The notes below the pieces were generated by a model. The model was given only the letters and a program-made list of their open reading frames with translations. It did no database searches and had not been told where the DNA came from. From Chitinophaga sp. XS-30 (GTDB lineage: Bacteria; Bacteroidota; Bacteroidia; Chitinophagales; Chitinophagaceae), in contig NZ_CP043006.1 in NCBI RefSeq assembly GCF_008086345.1, positions 2,292,032-2,356,031 of the forward strand: a stretch of DNA of 64,000 nt, written 5' to 3'. Below, in pieces: positions 18,758 through 27,378 of the stretch (the first letter of the stretch is position 1; each line of letters begins with the position of its first letter). Position numbers and translations under genes: made by a program.

Positions 18758-19340
18758 GTTGCTGTAAAGCCAGCCCTTTATACTGTGCCAGTTTTTGTTT
18801 GTACTCCTTTTTGTTGCTGACCAGGCTCAGGTAATAATAAGCGCCGTCAACCATCACAAAAATGGTGTCTGCAACCCCGGCAGGATCTTTTACCTTGAGC
18901 ACGCCCTGTTGATTGCATTCCTCTATCAGCGCCCTCAGGTTTCCACGCAGGGTATCCAGCAAAACTTTGTAGCTCTCTTTTACCTTTTTGTCCCGGAAGA
19001 CCAGTGAATAGCAACTGTAAGCTACACTGTCATCGAACAGCAGGTTCCATTTGTGCGAGAAGATATTGTTGATCACCTTCAGCAGCTTTTTGCCGGGATC
19101 GTGCTTGTAGGCGGGAGGTGTTTTGAAGATCAGCAAATACTGGTCGAGGATATACTCAATAAGCCCGTAAACCAGGTATTCCTTGGTTTTAAAGTAGTGA
19201 ATGACCAGGCTGGGGTTGATGTTGATGAGCGCAGCCGTTTTGGCTATAGAGGCGTTTTCGAGCCCTTCTTTTTTCGCGATCGTATAAAAAGCCTCAATAA
19301 TTTCTTTCTGTCTGGATTCCTTGATGCTTCTCCTTCCCAT
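18726..19340 (-). CDS. TetR/AcrR family transcriptional regulator
   Basis: A 204-residue regulator with an N-terminal helix-turn-helix (residues about 8-55, IIEAFYTIAKKEGLENASIA followed by INPSLVIHYFKTKEYLV) and a helical ligand domain without recognisable ligand family. It is divergent from the SusC/SusD/phosphodiesterase operon 332 bases away. A perfect palindrome over that operon's promoter (19548-19581) is the best candidate operator. The natural reading is a local repressor of the uptake operon, which is unusual because such operons are more often controlled by ECF sigma/anti-sigma pairs or hybrid two-component systems. Confidence 0.88.
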   Translation of the reverse strand: MGRRSIKESRQKEIIEAFYTIAKKEGLENASIAKTAALININPSLVIHYFKTKEYLVYGLIEYILDQYLLIFKTPPAYKHDPGKKLLKVINNIFSHKWNLLFDDSVAYSCYSLVFRDKKVKESYKVLLDTLRGNLRALIEECNQQGVLKVKDPAGVADTIFVMVDGAYYYLSLVSNKKEYKQKLAQYKGLALQQLNLVSSSSSG

Positions 19341-19366
19341 AAATAGTGCTATTCGCTGATTTCCGG

Positions 19367-19374
19367 CAAATATA
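19367..19374 (-). promoter_or_regulatory. Predicted -7 box of the TetR gene
   Basis: On the minus strand TATATTTG matches TAnnTTTG, about 27 bases before the start codon. No well-spaced -33 TTG was found. A perfect 10-bp palindrome CAAACGTTTG at 19448-19457 lies upstream and could be a second operator. Confidence 0.4.
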
Positions 19375-19547
19375 GCATTCCCGGTTCAATGTTGTATGCC
19401 CGTTTAATAAATGTGTGTTGTAACGGCAACTTTTGCACAAAAAAATACAAACGTTTGCATGGCCGGGCGAAACGATTAAATCCATTTCTGTAGAGTATTT
19501 CATGCAAAGTTCATATTAACTAATTGTAAAGATTACGTTATGAAAAT

Positions 19548-19581
19548 AAAAATTAATTGAATGAATGTTCAATTAATTTTT
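19548..19581. promoter_or_regulatory. Candidate TetR operator: perfect palindrome with 14-bp arms
   Basis: Arms 19548-19561 and 19568-19581 are exact reverse complements around TGAATG; the core reads TTGAATGAATGTTCAA. It lies between the divergent TetR and SusC-like genes and covers the -33 box and spacer of the predicted SusC promoter. Binding there would block transcription. Confidence 0.6.
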
Positions 19582-19589
19582 ATACTTTG
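19557..19589 (+). promoter_or_regulatory. Predicted promoter of the SusC/SusD operon
   Basis: TTG at 19557-19559 and TACTTTG at 19583-19589 (one base short of TAnnTTTG) are 23 bases apart. The predicted start would give a leader of roughly 75 bases before the SusC-like gene. The elements overlap the palindrome at 19548-19581. Confidence 0.45.
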
Positions 19590-19672
19590 ATCTAAATACC
19601 CATTTTTACGTTAGGAAAAAAACAGCACTTTTTAATAAGCATTCCTATTTATTAACAACCAGGTCAATTTTT

Positions 19673-22600
19673 ATGAAAACAACATCTTTGCTCATTCTTT
19701 CATTGCTGTTGCAGGTGGTGGCATTCGCACAGAATGTTACCGTAACAGGCACGGTACGTTCGACCAGTGATAATACTCCGCTGATCGGCGTATCGATCTC
19801 GGTGAGTGGCACCAACCGGGGGACCACCACTAATGTGAATGGTAAGTATTCCCTCTCCGTTTCGGGGGATGCCGTGCTCGTATTTTCTTTTCTGGGGCAT
19901 GTCACCCAACAGGTATCGGTCAATGGCCGGACGAACATCGACATTGCGCTGCAGCCCGGCGGCAGCGATCTGGCCGAAGTGGTGGTGGTCACGGCACTCG
20001 GCATCAAGAAGCAGCAGAAGGCCCTGGGTTACGCCGTACAGGAAGTGAGCGGCGAAACGATGGCGAAAACCAAAACACCAACAGCATTGAGCGCTTTGAC
20101 CGGTAAAGTGGCCGGCCTGAACATTAACAATACTACCGACCTTTTCCGCAATCCCGGCATATCGCTCAGGGGCAGGTCACCGCTGATCGTTATAGATGGC
20201 ATACCTGACCCTGACGCAGATCCTTACAAACTGAATGCGGACGACATTGAAAGCATCAGCGTGTTGAAAGGCACTGCCGCGGGGGCCTTGTACGGCGCTA
20301 TGGGGGTGAACGGTGCGATCCTGTACACGACCAAAAAGGGGAACAAAGGAAAATTGCTGGTAGAGGTCAACTCGTCTACCATGTTCCAGCCCGGCTATAC
20401 CGTTATTCCCGAAGTGCAGACGGTGTACGGGGGCGGAGACCAGGGCAGGTATGCCTATGTGAACGGTTCCGGCGGCGGCACGGAAGGCGGTGGCTGGATA
20501 TGGGGACCGAAGCTGGACCAGCCGGACCCTTCTACGCCCAGCGGCTTTTATGAAACCACGCAGTACGACAGCCCTATCGATCCCAACACAGGTCAGCGTA
20601 TAAAAACGCCCTGGGTGTCGAGAGGCCGCAACAATATCAGGAACTTTTTCAGGACCGGCCTTTTATCGACCAATAGCGTTTCCGCTTCCCTCGGTACGGA
20701 CAAAGGTTCCTTCCGGGTGTCTGCCAGCCATATTTTTCAAAAAGGCGTGGTGCCGAATACCGAGCTGAATAACTCTTCGTTCTCTATTGGCGGTAATTAC
20801 GCGCTGTCTCCCAGGCTGACCATGGATGCCAAACTGACCTACAATAGGGAATACTCCGATAACTATCCCACTGTAGGATACGGCCCGCCCAACTACCTGT
20901 ACAACCTGATCCTCTGGATAGGGCCGGACATCGATATCCGCGACCTCGAAAACTACTGGATGCCCGGACGGGAAGGTTTGCAGCAGCGCAACTATAATCT
21001 CTCCTGGTACAACAACCCGCATTTTGTGGCCAACGAGCTGCTGAACGGTTATAAACGGAGCAACAGTTTCGGGCAGGTGACTTTCGACTACGAAATTGCA
21101 GACAATTTTACGGTCAAGTTCCGGAACGGGTTTAACCAGCATTCTACCAACTCGGAACTGCGCGAGCCTAACAGTTATATTGCGTACAGCTACATTTCAA
21201 GAGGCAACTATTCAACCGATGTGTCTAACTACTTCGATATCAATTCTGACCTGATCCTGAACTATAACCACCAGTTTGGCAAGGCGCTCAAACTAAGCGT
21301 AACGGCAGGCGGCGCCAACAACTACAGAAGGTTTGAGTCGGCATACACCACTACGGACGGGTTGACGATCCCCGGGTTCTATGCCATCAGCAATACCATC
21401 AATCCCCTCAAAGGCTCCAACGCGTTGCGTGAGCGGAGAACGGCGTCAGCTTACGGTATGCTGGATATTGAAACTTTGGGTTTCCTGTATCTGTCGCTTA
21501 CCGGGCGTTATGACAAAACTTCCACTTTGCCTGTCAGGAATAACGGCTATTTCTATCCTTCGGCAGGTGTGTCCGCAGTGCTGTCTGATGTGCTGAAACT
21601 GCCCGCGCCGGTCTCTTTCCTGAAAGTACGCGGTTCCTGGGCCAAAGTGAATACAGGGTTTATCAATTCCAATAATCCCTATGCGCACATTACCACCTAT
21701 GGGATAGGCGCCAAGTGGAACAATGTTCCTTCACTCAACTGGCCCACCACATTCATATCGCCGGACCTTGTCCCGGAAACGGTACAGTCGGCAGAGTACG
21801 GTATCGCTGCCGGCTTCTTCCGGAACAGGCTTAATGTGGATGCAACTTATTTCAGGAACAAGGATTATAACAACTTTGCGAATGTAACCCTTTCCCAGGC
21901 CAGCGGTTATACCAGCATTTTAAAGAATGCGAATGTTTATCTGCGGAAAGGATGGGAGTTCATGGTTCATGGAACACCTGTCACGGGCAAAGACTTTAAA
22001 TGGGATGCGGCGATCAACTTCAGCAGCGTGCATCGCTGGCTGAAAGAGTCTACCGATAATCCCGATGGTTACCTCGGGCTCGTGAAAGAGGGGCAACGTA
22101 CGGACCGGATCTATATTACAGAAAGCCGCGCTCCTGACGGTCAGGCCATCTACAACTCCAACGGCATGCAGGCTTATACGCCCGTGGGCCAGTATTTCGG
22201 GCATAGAGATGCCGACTGGATCTACGGCGTGCAAAACACCTTCAAATACAAGAACCTTTCGCTCAGCTTTTCTTTCGATGGCCGCCTGGGCGGATTGATC
22301 TACTCTACCACCAACCAGAAAATGTGGTGGGGCGGTACCGCCAAAGGAACGGTGACCTCTTACCGCGATGATGCGAATGCCGGCCAGAGCACTTATGTAG
22401 GGCCGGGTGTGGTGGTAACCGGGGGCAGCGTAGAATACGACGCATATGGCAATATCACTTCCGATACCCGCAAGTTTGCTCCCAACACCACTGCCGTGAA
22501 CTACATCAGTTTCATGCAAACCACCAGCGGCGGCATGCTGAACAACTATCACTATTACAGTGGTACCTACCTGAAAATGCGTGAACTGGTGTTAACGTAT

Positions 22601-22774
22601 GACCTTCCGGGCAGATGGATCAACGGCCGTTTCAACAGCGCTTCCGTGTCATTCATCGGTAACAACCTGTTCATCCTGTCAAAGATGCCGAACGTAGATC
22701 CTGATGCGGAAAGCGACAACCTGCAAACGCCGTCCATGCGCTCCTTAGGGTTCAACATCAACCTGAAGTTCTAA
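19673..22774 (+). CDS. SusC/RagA-family TonB-linked outer-membrane transporter
   Basis: A 1033-residue outer-membrane importer. After the signal peptide (MKTTSLLILSLLLQVVAFAQ) comes a carboxypeptidase-regulatory-like domain (about 22-100, VTVTGTVRSTSDNTPLIGVS), then the plug (VVVVTALGIKKQQKALGYAV, SLRGRSPLIVIDGIPD, VLKGTAAGALYGAMGVNGAI) and a 22-strand barrel ending NINLKF. It works with the SusD-like lipoprotein encoded next as a lidded transporter for an oligomeric nutrient. The substrate is not shown by the sequence, but the third gene of the operon is a phosphodiesterase, so a phosphorylated or nucleotide-like compound is possible. It is about 83 bases downstream of a promoter with a TetR-type palindrome. 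Confidence 0.93.
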   Translation: MKTTSLLILSLLLQVVAFAQNVTVTGTVRSTSDNTPLIGVSISVSGTNRGTTTNVNGKYSLSVSGDAVLVFSFLGHVTQQVSVNGRTNIDIALQPGGSDLAEVVVVTALGIKKQQKALGYAVQEVSGETMAKTKTPTALSALTGKVAGLNINNTTDLFRNPGISLRGRSPLIVIDGIPDPDADPYKLNADDIESISVLKGTAAGALYGAMGVNGAILYTTKKGNKGKLLVEVNSSTMFQPGYTVIPEVQTVYGGGDQGRYAYVNGSGGGTEGGGWIWGPKLDQPDPSTPSGFYETTQYDSPIDPNTGQRIKTPWVSRGRNNIRNFFRTGLLSTNSVSASLGTDKGSFRVSASHIFQKGVVPNTELNNSSFSIGGNYALSPRLTMDAKLTYNREYSDNYPTVGYGPPNYLYNLILWIGPDIDIRDLENYWMPGREGLQQRNYNLSWYNNPHFVANELLNGYKRSNSFGQVTFDYEIADNFTVKFRNGFNQHSTNSELREPNSYIAYSYISRGNYSTDVSNYFDINSDLILNYNHQFGKALKLSVTAGGANNYRRFESAYTTTDGLTIPGFYAISNTINPLKGSNALRERRTASAYGMLDIETLGFLYLSLTGRYDKTSTLPVRNNGYFYPSAGVSAVLSDVLKLPAPVSFLKVRGSWAKVNTGFINSNNPYAHITTYGIGAKWNNVPSLNWPTTFISPDLVPETVQSAEYGIAAGFFRNRLNVDATYFRNKDYNNFANVTLSQASGYTSILKNANVYLRKGWEFMVHGTPVTGKDFKWDAAINFSSVHRWLKESTDNPDGYLGLVKEGQRTDRIYITESRAPDGQAIYNSNGMQAYTPVGQYFGHRDADWIYGVQNTFKYKNLSLSFSFDGRLGGLIYSTTNQKMWWGGTAKGTVTSYRDDANAGQSTYVGPGVVVTGGSVEYDAYGNITSDTRKFAPNTTAVNYISFMQTTSGGMLNNYHYYSGTYLKMRELVLTYDLPGRWINGRFNSASVSFIGNNLFILSKMPNVDPDAESDNLQTPSMRSLGFNINLKF

Positions 22775-22808
22775 TCAGTTGCATTCACATTTACTAAACG
22801 TTAAGAAG

Positions 22809-24287
22809 ATGAAACGACATACATTATTGTTCCTGTTACTGGTCGCCGCTTTTGCCTCGTGCAAAAAGTTCGAGGACTTCCAGATCAATCCGAACAACCC
22901 TACCATAGCAGACCCTTCGTTATTGCTGCCGGCTATTGAAAGGACCGCTTTTTCCACCATATCGGCAGATGCCGCCCTGGCTTCCAGGTACCTGGTGTAC
23001 ACGCAGAGCGTGAGCAATTCCCAGTATTACGGCTGGCAACGCAGTGGCATGGGGTATGGCAACATCAGCCAGGTGGTAAAAATGGAACAGGAGGCCGCCC
23101 GTACGGGCAAGAAGAACTACCGGTACATCGGCAAGTTCCTGACCTCTTATTTCATTGTGGCCATGACGCAAACCTTTGGTGACATTCCTTATTCCACCAT
23201 GATGCAGTCCATCCGGTTCAACAATGTGACGGATACCAATGCCATCAGGCCGGCTTACGACAAGCAGCAGGATGTTTACAAGGGCGTGCTGGACGAGCTC
23301 AAAATTGCCAGTGATTCCCTGTCTGCCACAGAGGTGGCCATATCGGGAGACCTCGTATATGCCGGCAATATCGAAAAATGGAAAAAGCTGATCAATTCTT
23401 TCACCCTGCGGGTGCTGATGAGCCTTTCGAAAAAAGAAGGAGATGCCGTATTGAATATCCGGCAGCGGTTCAACGAGATCGTATCCGATCCCGTCAAATA
23501 TCCTCTACTCGCGTCCAACGCAGATAACGGGCGGCTGCCTTACTATGACATCACCGGCAACCAGTATCCTTATTTCAATAATAATTCCATGAAAACGGAT
23601 TATTACCTGGATAGCACCTTCGTAGATATTTTGCAGGAGCTGCAGGATCCGCGTTTGTTTGTTTTTGGCAAACCGATGCCTTCCTCCAGCCTTCCCGCAA
23701 CAGATTTTGATGCCTACGATGGCCTCAGGGGCAGCGCCTCCCTGGCACAGAATACCACAAAAAGAGGGGCGGGTAACGCTTCCCAGATCCATGACCGGTA
23801 TTCCTACCAGGCCACCAATGAACCCAGCGTATTGATGAGCTATGCCGAATTGCAGTTCATACTGGCAGAAGCGGCAGCCCGCGGATGGATCACAGGCGAT
23901 GCGGATGCATATTACAAGAACGGTATCAGGGCTTCCCTGGAGTTCTCCAATTTCAACAATACATACGCCACTGCGGATATCAACGATTATCTTGCCCGGC
24001 CTGTTGTATCTTTGCAACCCGGCAGCGAGATCCGGCAGATCATCACCCAGAAGTACATCAGCATGTTCATGAATACCGGCTGGCAGCCATTTTATGAACA
24101 AAGGCGTACAGGGTTCCCCGCTTTCGATGTCACCGGGTCAGGTATCCTGAACGGCGGTGCGGTGCCCAAACGCTGGATGTATCCCAACGATGAATTCGTC
24201 AACAACCGGGTAAACGTGGAAAATGCTGTGAAAAGCCAGTATCCGGGCGGGGATAATATCAACGGCGTAATGTGGATCTTGCAATAA
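22809..24287 (+). CDS. SusD/RagB-family nutrient-binding lipoprotein
   Basis: A 492-residue surface lipoprotein with a type II signal peptide (lipobox FASC, lipidated Cys18) and the SusD-like fold. Helical TPR-like segments are visible early, including ASRYLVYTQSVSNSQYYGWQ, and WQPFYEQRRTGFPAF lies near the C terminus. The ATG at 22809 is preferred over an in-frame ATG at 22779 because it starts the signal peptide. It forms the lid of the SusC-like transporter encoded 34 bases upstream. It overlaps no gene, and the phosphodiesterase gene starts 17 bases later. Confidence 0.92.
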   Translation: MKRHTLLFLLLVAAFASCKKFEDFQINPNNPTIADPSLLLPAIERTAFSTISADAALASRYLVYTQSVSNSQYYGWQRSGMGYGNISQVVKMEQEAARTGKKNYRYIGKFLTSYFIVAMTQTFGDIPYSTMMQSIRFNNVTDTNAIRPAYDKQQDVYKGVLDELKIASDSLSATEVAISGDLVYAGNIEKWKKLINSFTLRVLMSLSKKEGDAVLNIRQRFNEIVSDPVKYPLLASNADNGRLPYYDITGNQYPYFNNNSMKTDYYLDSTFVDILQELQDPRLFVFGKPMPSSSLPATDFDAYDGLRGSASLAQNTTKRGAGNASQIHDRYSYQATNEPSVLMSYAELQFILAEAAARGWITGDADAYYKNGIRASLEFSNFNNTYATADINDYLARPVVSLQPGSEIRQIITQKYISMFMNTGWQPFYEQRRTGFPAFDVTGSGILNGGAVPKRWMYPNDEFVNNRVNVENAVKSQYPGGDNINGVMWILQ

Positions 24288-24304
24288 CAAAACATATTCT
24301 GAGC

Positions 24305-25534
24305 ATGATAAAGAAAGGCTTTTTTATAGCGGTATGCTTTTCCTGTGTAACAGGATTGCAGGCACAAAAGACAAAGAAGGCTGTATTTGTGATCGTAGAT
24401 GGCATTGCAGCGGATGTGATCGAGCAGCAGCCCACGCCTCACCTGGACAAAATCGCGTCGGCGGGTGGTTATACACGGGCGTATGTCGGTGGCGAGAAAG
24501 GCGGCTATTCCCAAACACCCACTATTTCCGCAGTGGGCTATAATAGCCTGCTGACCGGAACCTGGGTCAATAAACACAATGTTTGGGACAATGATATCGC
24601 TGCTCCTGATTACGATTACTGGACCATTTTCCGCTTCTTCAAAGAACAATTCCCGCAAAAGAAAGCGGCCATTTTTTCCAGCTGGCTGGATAACCGCACC
24701 AAGCTGATCGGCGAAGGCCTGCCGGCCACCGGTAATCTTCAACTGGATTATCATTTTGATGGCCTTGAACTGGATACGTTGAAGTATCCGCATGACAGAA
24801 AAAAGGAGTACATGCACCTTATCGATGAAGCGGTGACAGACGAGGCGGCCCGCTACATCCGGCAGGAAGCGCCGGACCTCTCCTGGGTGTACCTTGAGTA
24901 CACCGATGATATGGGCCACCGGTTTGGCGACGGCCCGGAGTACTTCCGCGCTGTAAACCTGATGGACCAGCAAATGGGCCGGCTGTGGGAGGCTATTCAA
25001 TACCGGGAGAAGCATTTTAAAGAAGACTGGGTGATCTATATCACCACCGACCACGGTCGGGACAGCGCCACCGGCAAGCATCACGGCGGCCAGTCAGACC
25101 GGGAGCGCAGTACCTGGATCGTTACCAATGCGAAGCATCTGAACAATTACTTCAAAACCGGCCGTCCGGGTATAGTAGATATTATGCCTTCCATCGCCAG
25201 TTTTCTGGGCGTTCAGATACCCAGGGAGCAGCTGATGGAAGTGGACGGCATACCGCTGACCGGTGCTGTAGCCGCTACCCACCCCAACGCCAGGCTGGAA
25301 AACGGGCAAATCAAAATAACCTGGAAAGCAACCGGCCGGAAAGGGAACGCCAAAATATGGCTGTCCACTGCCAACCAGTTTAAGGAAGGCGGCCGGGACC
25401 AATATGTGCTGAAAGCTACGGTGCCTGTTGGTAAAGAAGAAGCGCTCATTGATGCGGGAGGGGTTTCCGGCTTCTATAAGGTCGTAATAGAAACACCGGA
25501 TAATTTCCTCAACCGGTGGATCGTGGTAAAGTAA
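24305..25534 (+). CDS. Exported alkaline-phosphatase-superfamily phosphodiesterase
   Basis: A 409-residue enzyme with a signal peptide (MIKKGFFIAVCFSCVTGLQA). It belongs to the type I phosphodiesterase/nucleotide pyrophosphatase branch of the alkaline phosphatase superfamily. Two-metal site residues are visible at Asp32 (FVIVDGIAADV), the likely nucleophile Ser75 in TPTISAVGYNSLLTG, the DMGHRFGDGPEY segment, and TTDHGRD with GKHHGGQ. The C-terminal ~90 residues form a beta-rich module. It hydrolyses phosphate esters or diesters in the periplasm, and the substrate is unknown. As third gene of the SusC-SusD operon it probably processes the imported compound. A terminator follows. Confidence 0.88.
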   Translation: MIKKGFFIAVCFSCVTGLQAQKTKKAVFVIVDGIAADVIEQQPTPHLDKIASAGGYTRAYVGGEKGGYSQTPTISAVGYNSLLTGTWVNKHNVWDNDIAAPDYDYWTIFRFFKEQFPQKKAAIFSSWLDNRTKLIGEGLPATGNLQLDYHFDGLELDTLKYPHDRKKEYMHLIDEAVTDEAARYIRQEAPDLSWVYLEYTDDMGHRFGDGPEYFRAVNLMDQQMGRLWEAIQYREKHFKEDWVIYITTDHGRDSATGKHHGGQSDRERSTWIVTNAKHLNNYFKTGRPGIVDIMPSIASFLGVQIPREQLMEVDGIPLTGAVAATHPNARLENGQIKITWKATGRKGNAKIWLSTANQFKEGGRDQYVLKATVPVGKEEALIDAGGVSGFYKVVIETPDNFLNRWIVVK

Positions 25535-25550
25535 TTGCAACAGTTATTGG

Positions 25551-25585
25551 AAAGGGGCTGCCAACGGTTTGGCAGCCCCTTTTTT
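25551..25585 (+). terminator. Strong terminator of the SusC/SusD/phosphodiesterase operon
   Basis: A perfect 14-bp stem (AAAGGGGCTGCCAA at 25551-25564 with its mate at 25569-25582) has a CGGT loop and a T-run to 25585. The A-run on the left could also let it serve the convergent AraC gene. Confidence 0.92.
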
Positions 25586-25637
25586 ATACGCTTCAGCGGG
25601 TTTGTCAATCCTGCAAGCATTTGCAGGCAGGTCAACG

Positions 25638-26561
25638 TCACCGCGCACTGATCATCTGGTAAGCCTTCGGCGTGATCCCCTCTATCTTCTTGAACGTCCG
25701 GATAAAATAATTCGCATCACTGAACCCGCACTCGGCACTCACCTTGTTCACACTGTTGGCCGGATCGGCCAGCATCCTTTTGGCCATGTTCACCCGTTCC
25801 CGGTTGATGTATTCCAGCGGGGTGATCCCGAACTGGTCTTTGAACCATTTGAAGAACATGTTCCGGCTCAGATATGCTTTGCGGCTGAGCGCATCCACTG
25901 CGATCTTTTCGGTGAGGTGTTCATGGATGTATTGCAGAATAAAATGCTGACGGCTCTGGTTGCCGGAAACCCCGGTTTCCTGGATGACCTGTTGCAGGTG
26001 CTGGCTCTGTATCAGCCGGATGAGCAATTCTTTCAGATTCAGATCTGCAAAGATATTCTTGTCGCTGCCGGAACTGCTGCAGATGCGGATCAGCTTGTTG
26101 ATCAGGCCGCTGACTTCGGTATCGTTCTCGAAATGATACTGATTGAATTGCAGCTTCCAGTTGTGCTGCTCATCTGCGGCATTGTAGTAATTGTTGAGAT
26201 AGTCCACCGTCTGATGGATATAACCGGCATCTACAGCCAGGGCTATGCATTGTGTGGGATTTTCCAGCTTCGCTTCAGGAAAATCGATGATCATGGTCTC
26301 ATTAGCGGGAACGATCACGGTTTCGCCGGGGAGGTAATCGAATGCCGGTTTGTCGAAAAGGTGCATCACCTTTTTACCGCGTACCATGCTGGTGATCACC
26401 AGGTCGTTAAATGCCAGCGGAATGTGGTAAGCCTGCTGATAACTTTCAAATACATTCAGCTCGCAGTTGTTCAGGTTGAACACACGGCGGTTCTCCACCA
26501 GCGTCTGCAAATGCTCCGGGTGGGTAAGGTCGATCTTCTTCAGTTGGTTTCTGCCTCCCAT
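25638..26561 (-). CDS. AraC-family transcriptional regulator
   Basis: A 307-residue activator-type protein. Residues 1-200 form an effector-binding region with a cupin-like core (FDKPAFDYLPGETVIVPANE), and residues about 205-303 carry the two AraC helix-turn-helix motifs (IAVDALSRKAYLSRNMFFKW; VNKVSAECGFSDANYFIRTF), ending ITPKAYQ. It converges on the phosphodiesterase operon and stands alone upstream of a divergent region with no obvious dedicated target. Its target could be a distant locus or the nearby iron genes; the sequence does not decide. Confidence 0.88.
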   Translation of the reverse strand: MGGRNQLKKIDLTHPEHLQTLVENRRVFNLNNCELNVFESYQQAYHIPLAFNDLVITSMVRGKKVMHLFDKPAFDYLPGETVIVPANETMIIDFPEAKLENPTQCIALAVDAGYIHQTVDYLNNYYNAADEQHNWKLQFNQYHFENDTEVSGLINKLIRICSSSGSDKNIFADLNLKELLIRLIQSQHLQQVIQETGVSGNQSRQHFILQYIHEHLTEKIAVDALSRKAYLSRNMFFKWFKDQFGITPLEYINRERVNMAKRMLADPANSVNKVSAECGFSDANYFIRTFKKIEGITPKAYQMISAR

Positions 26562-26699
26562 GACCCTTACAATTTAAACCTATTTTGCCGATCCGGGAAA
26601 ACAGGAGGTACGATCGTGCTAAAAAAAGAGACGAAAGTGGTCTGGAAATGAGCGTTTGTGAGTTTTTTTGGTTAAATGCTGATATGCGCCGTCATACTT

Positions 26700-27227
26700 T
26701 TAATTGTAGCTGATGTCCGCGATCTCCGCGATCTCCTTCGCCAGTAAAGCCTCTGTATAAGCGTCTTTGATATGGATAATGTAGTAAGAAAGGAAAGCGG
26801 CAACCAGGTTGATGCCGACGAATGCATGCAACTCGTTGGTGGCGAACTGAATCATAAAACTGGATGGCTCTAACCCGATATGAAAGTTCATTGGCGGTTC
26901 CCATTTGACGGCGATCGAAACCCCCGAAATGAATTTGAACATGTAACCCATCAACCCGAAATGCACCGTCTGCACCAATTGGTTAACAAAGGAAAAAGAC
27001 AACCCTTTTACCGGATTTTTCAGGAGCTTGGTACCACAATAAATGGAAAATGCATACAGGAGTGCAATGAACAGCATCAGGACCGCCAGGCTTGCATTCC
27101 ATATCATTGTAAAATTGCATACCCAGGCAAGTACAACCAATCCTGTTATGCCGCCGATCACCTGGTACCAGGCAAGGGCCTTAAAGATCCTGTTTAACCG
27201 GGAAAGTTGCTTCTGTTCCTTTTGCAT
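26700..27227 (-). CDS. Four-helix membrane protein of unknown function
   Basis: A 175-residue integral membrane protein that I do not recognise. Hydrophobic segments lie at about 17-36, 42-62, 78-104 and 130-152, with a cytosolic N terminus rich in charged residues. An acidic tail (ALLAKEIAEIADISYN) closes it. It is divergent from the siderophore receptor gene, and their shared 151-base intergenic region contains the candidate AraC-type site (27284-27316). Iron-linked regulation is therefore possible. Confidence 0.65.
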   Translation of the reverse strand: MQKEQKQLSRLNRIFKALAWYQVIGGITGLVVLAWVCNFTMIWNASLAVLMLFIALLYAFSIYCGTKLLKNPVKGLSFSFVNQLVQTVHFGLMGYMFKFISGVSIAVKWEPPMNFHIGLEPSSFMIQFATNELHAFVGINLVAAFLSYYIIHIKDAYTEALLAKEIAEIADISYN

Positions 27228-27283
27228 AGGGAGTATTTCTCGCTAATATCATGATTTTTTATGTATGAAACCGGGGCATTTTT

Positions 27284-27316
27284 TTCCGCATTGCGTAAAT
27301 TAATTTCCGTTTACGA
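27284..27316 (+). promoter_or_regulatory. Candidate AraC-type direct-repeat site, copy 1
   Basis: TTCCGCATTGCGTAA (27284-27298) is followed by TTCCGTTT at 27305-27312, so the TTCCG half-sites start 21 bases apart, two helical turns. The same pair with the same spacing occurs at 35047-35075. It lies 67 bases upstream of the siderophore receptor start and 57 bases from the divergent membrane-protein start. Confidence 0.6.
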
Positions 27317-27378
27317 TATGGCCCCCGGCACCGGTCTGCCGACCTTTGCAGCCGGAATTTCAACTAAAATCCTCCTGC

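Noticed and set aside
25638-26561. This AraC gene as the regulator of the SusCD operon
   Set aside because: It converges on the operon across a strong terminator, while a divergent TetR gene with a promoter palindrome is the better candidate.
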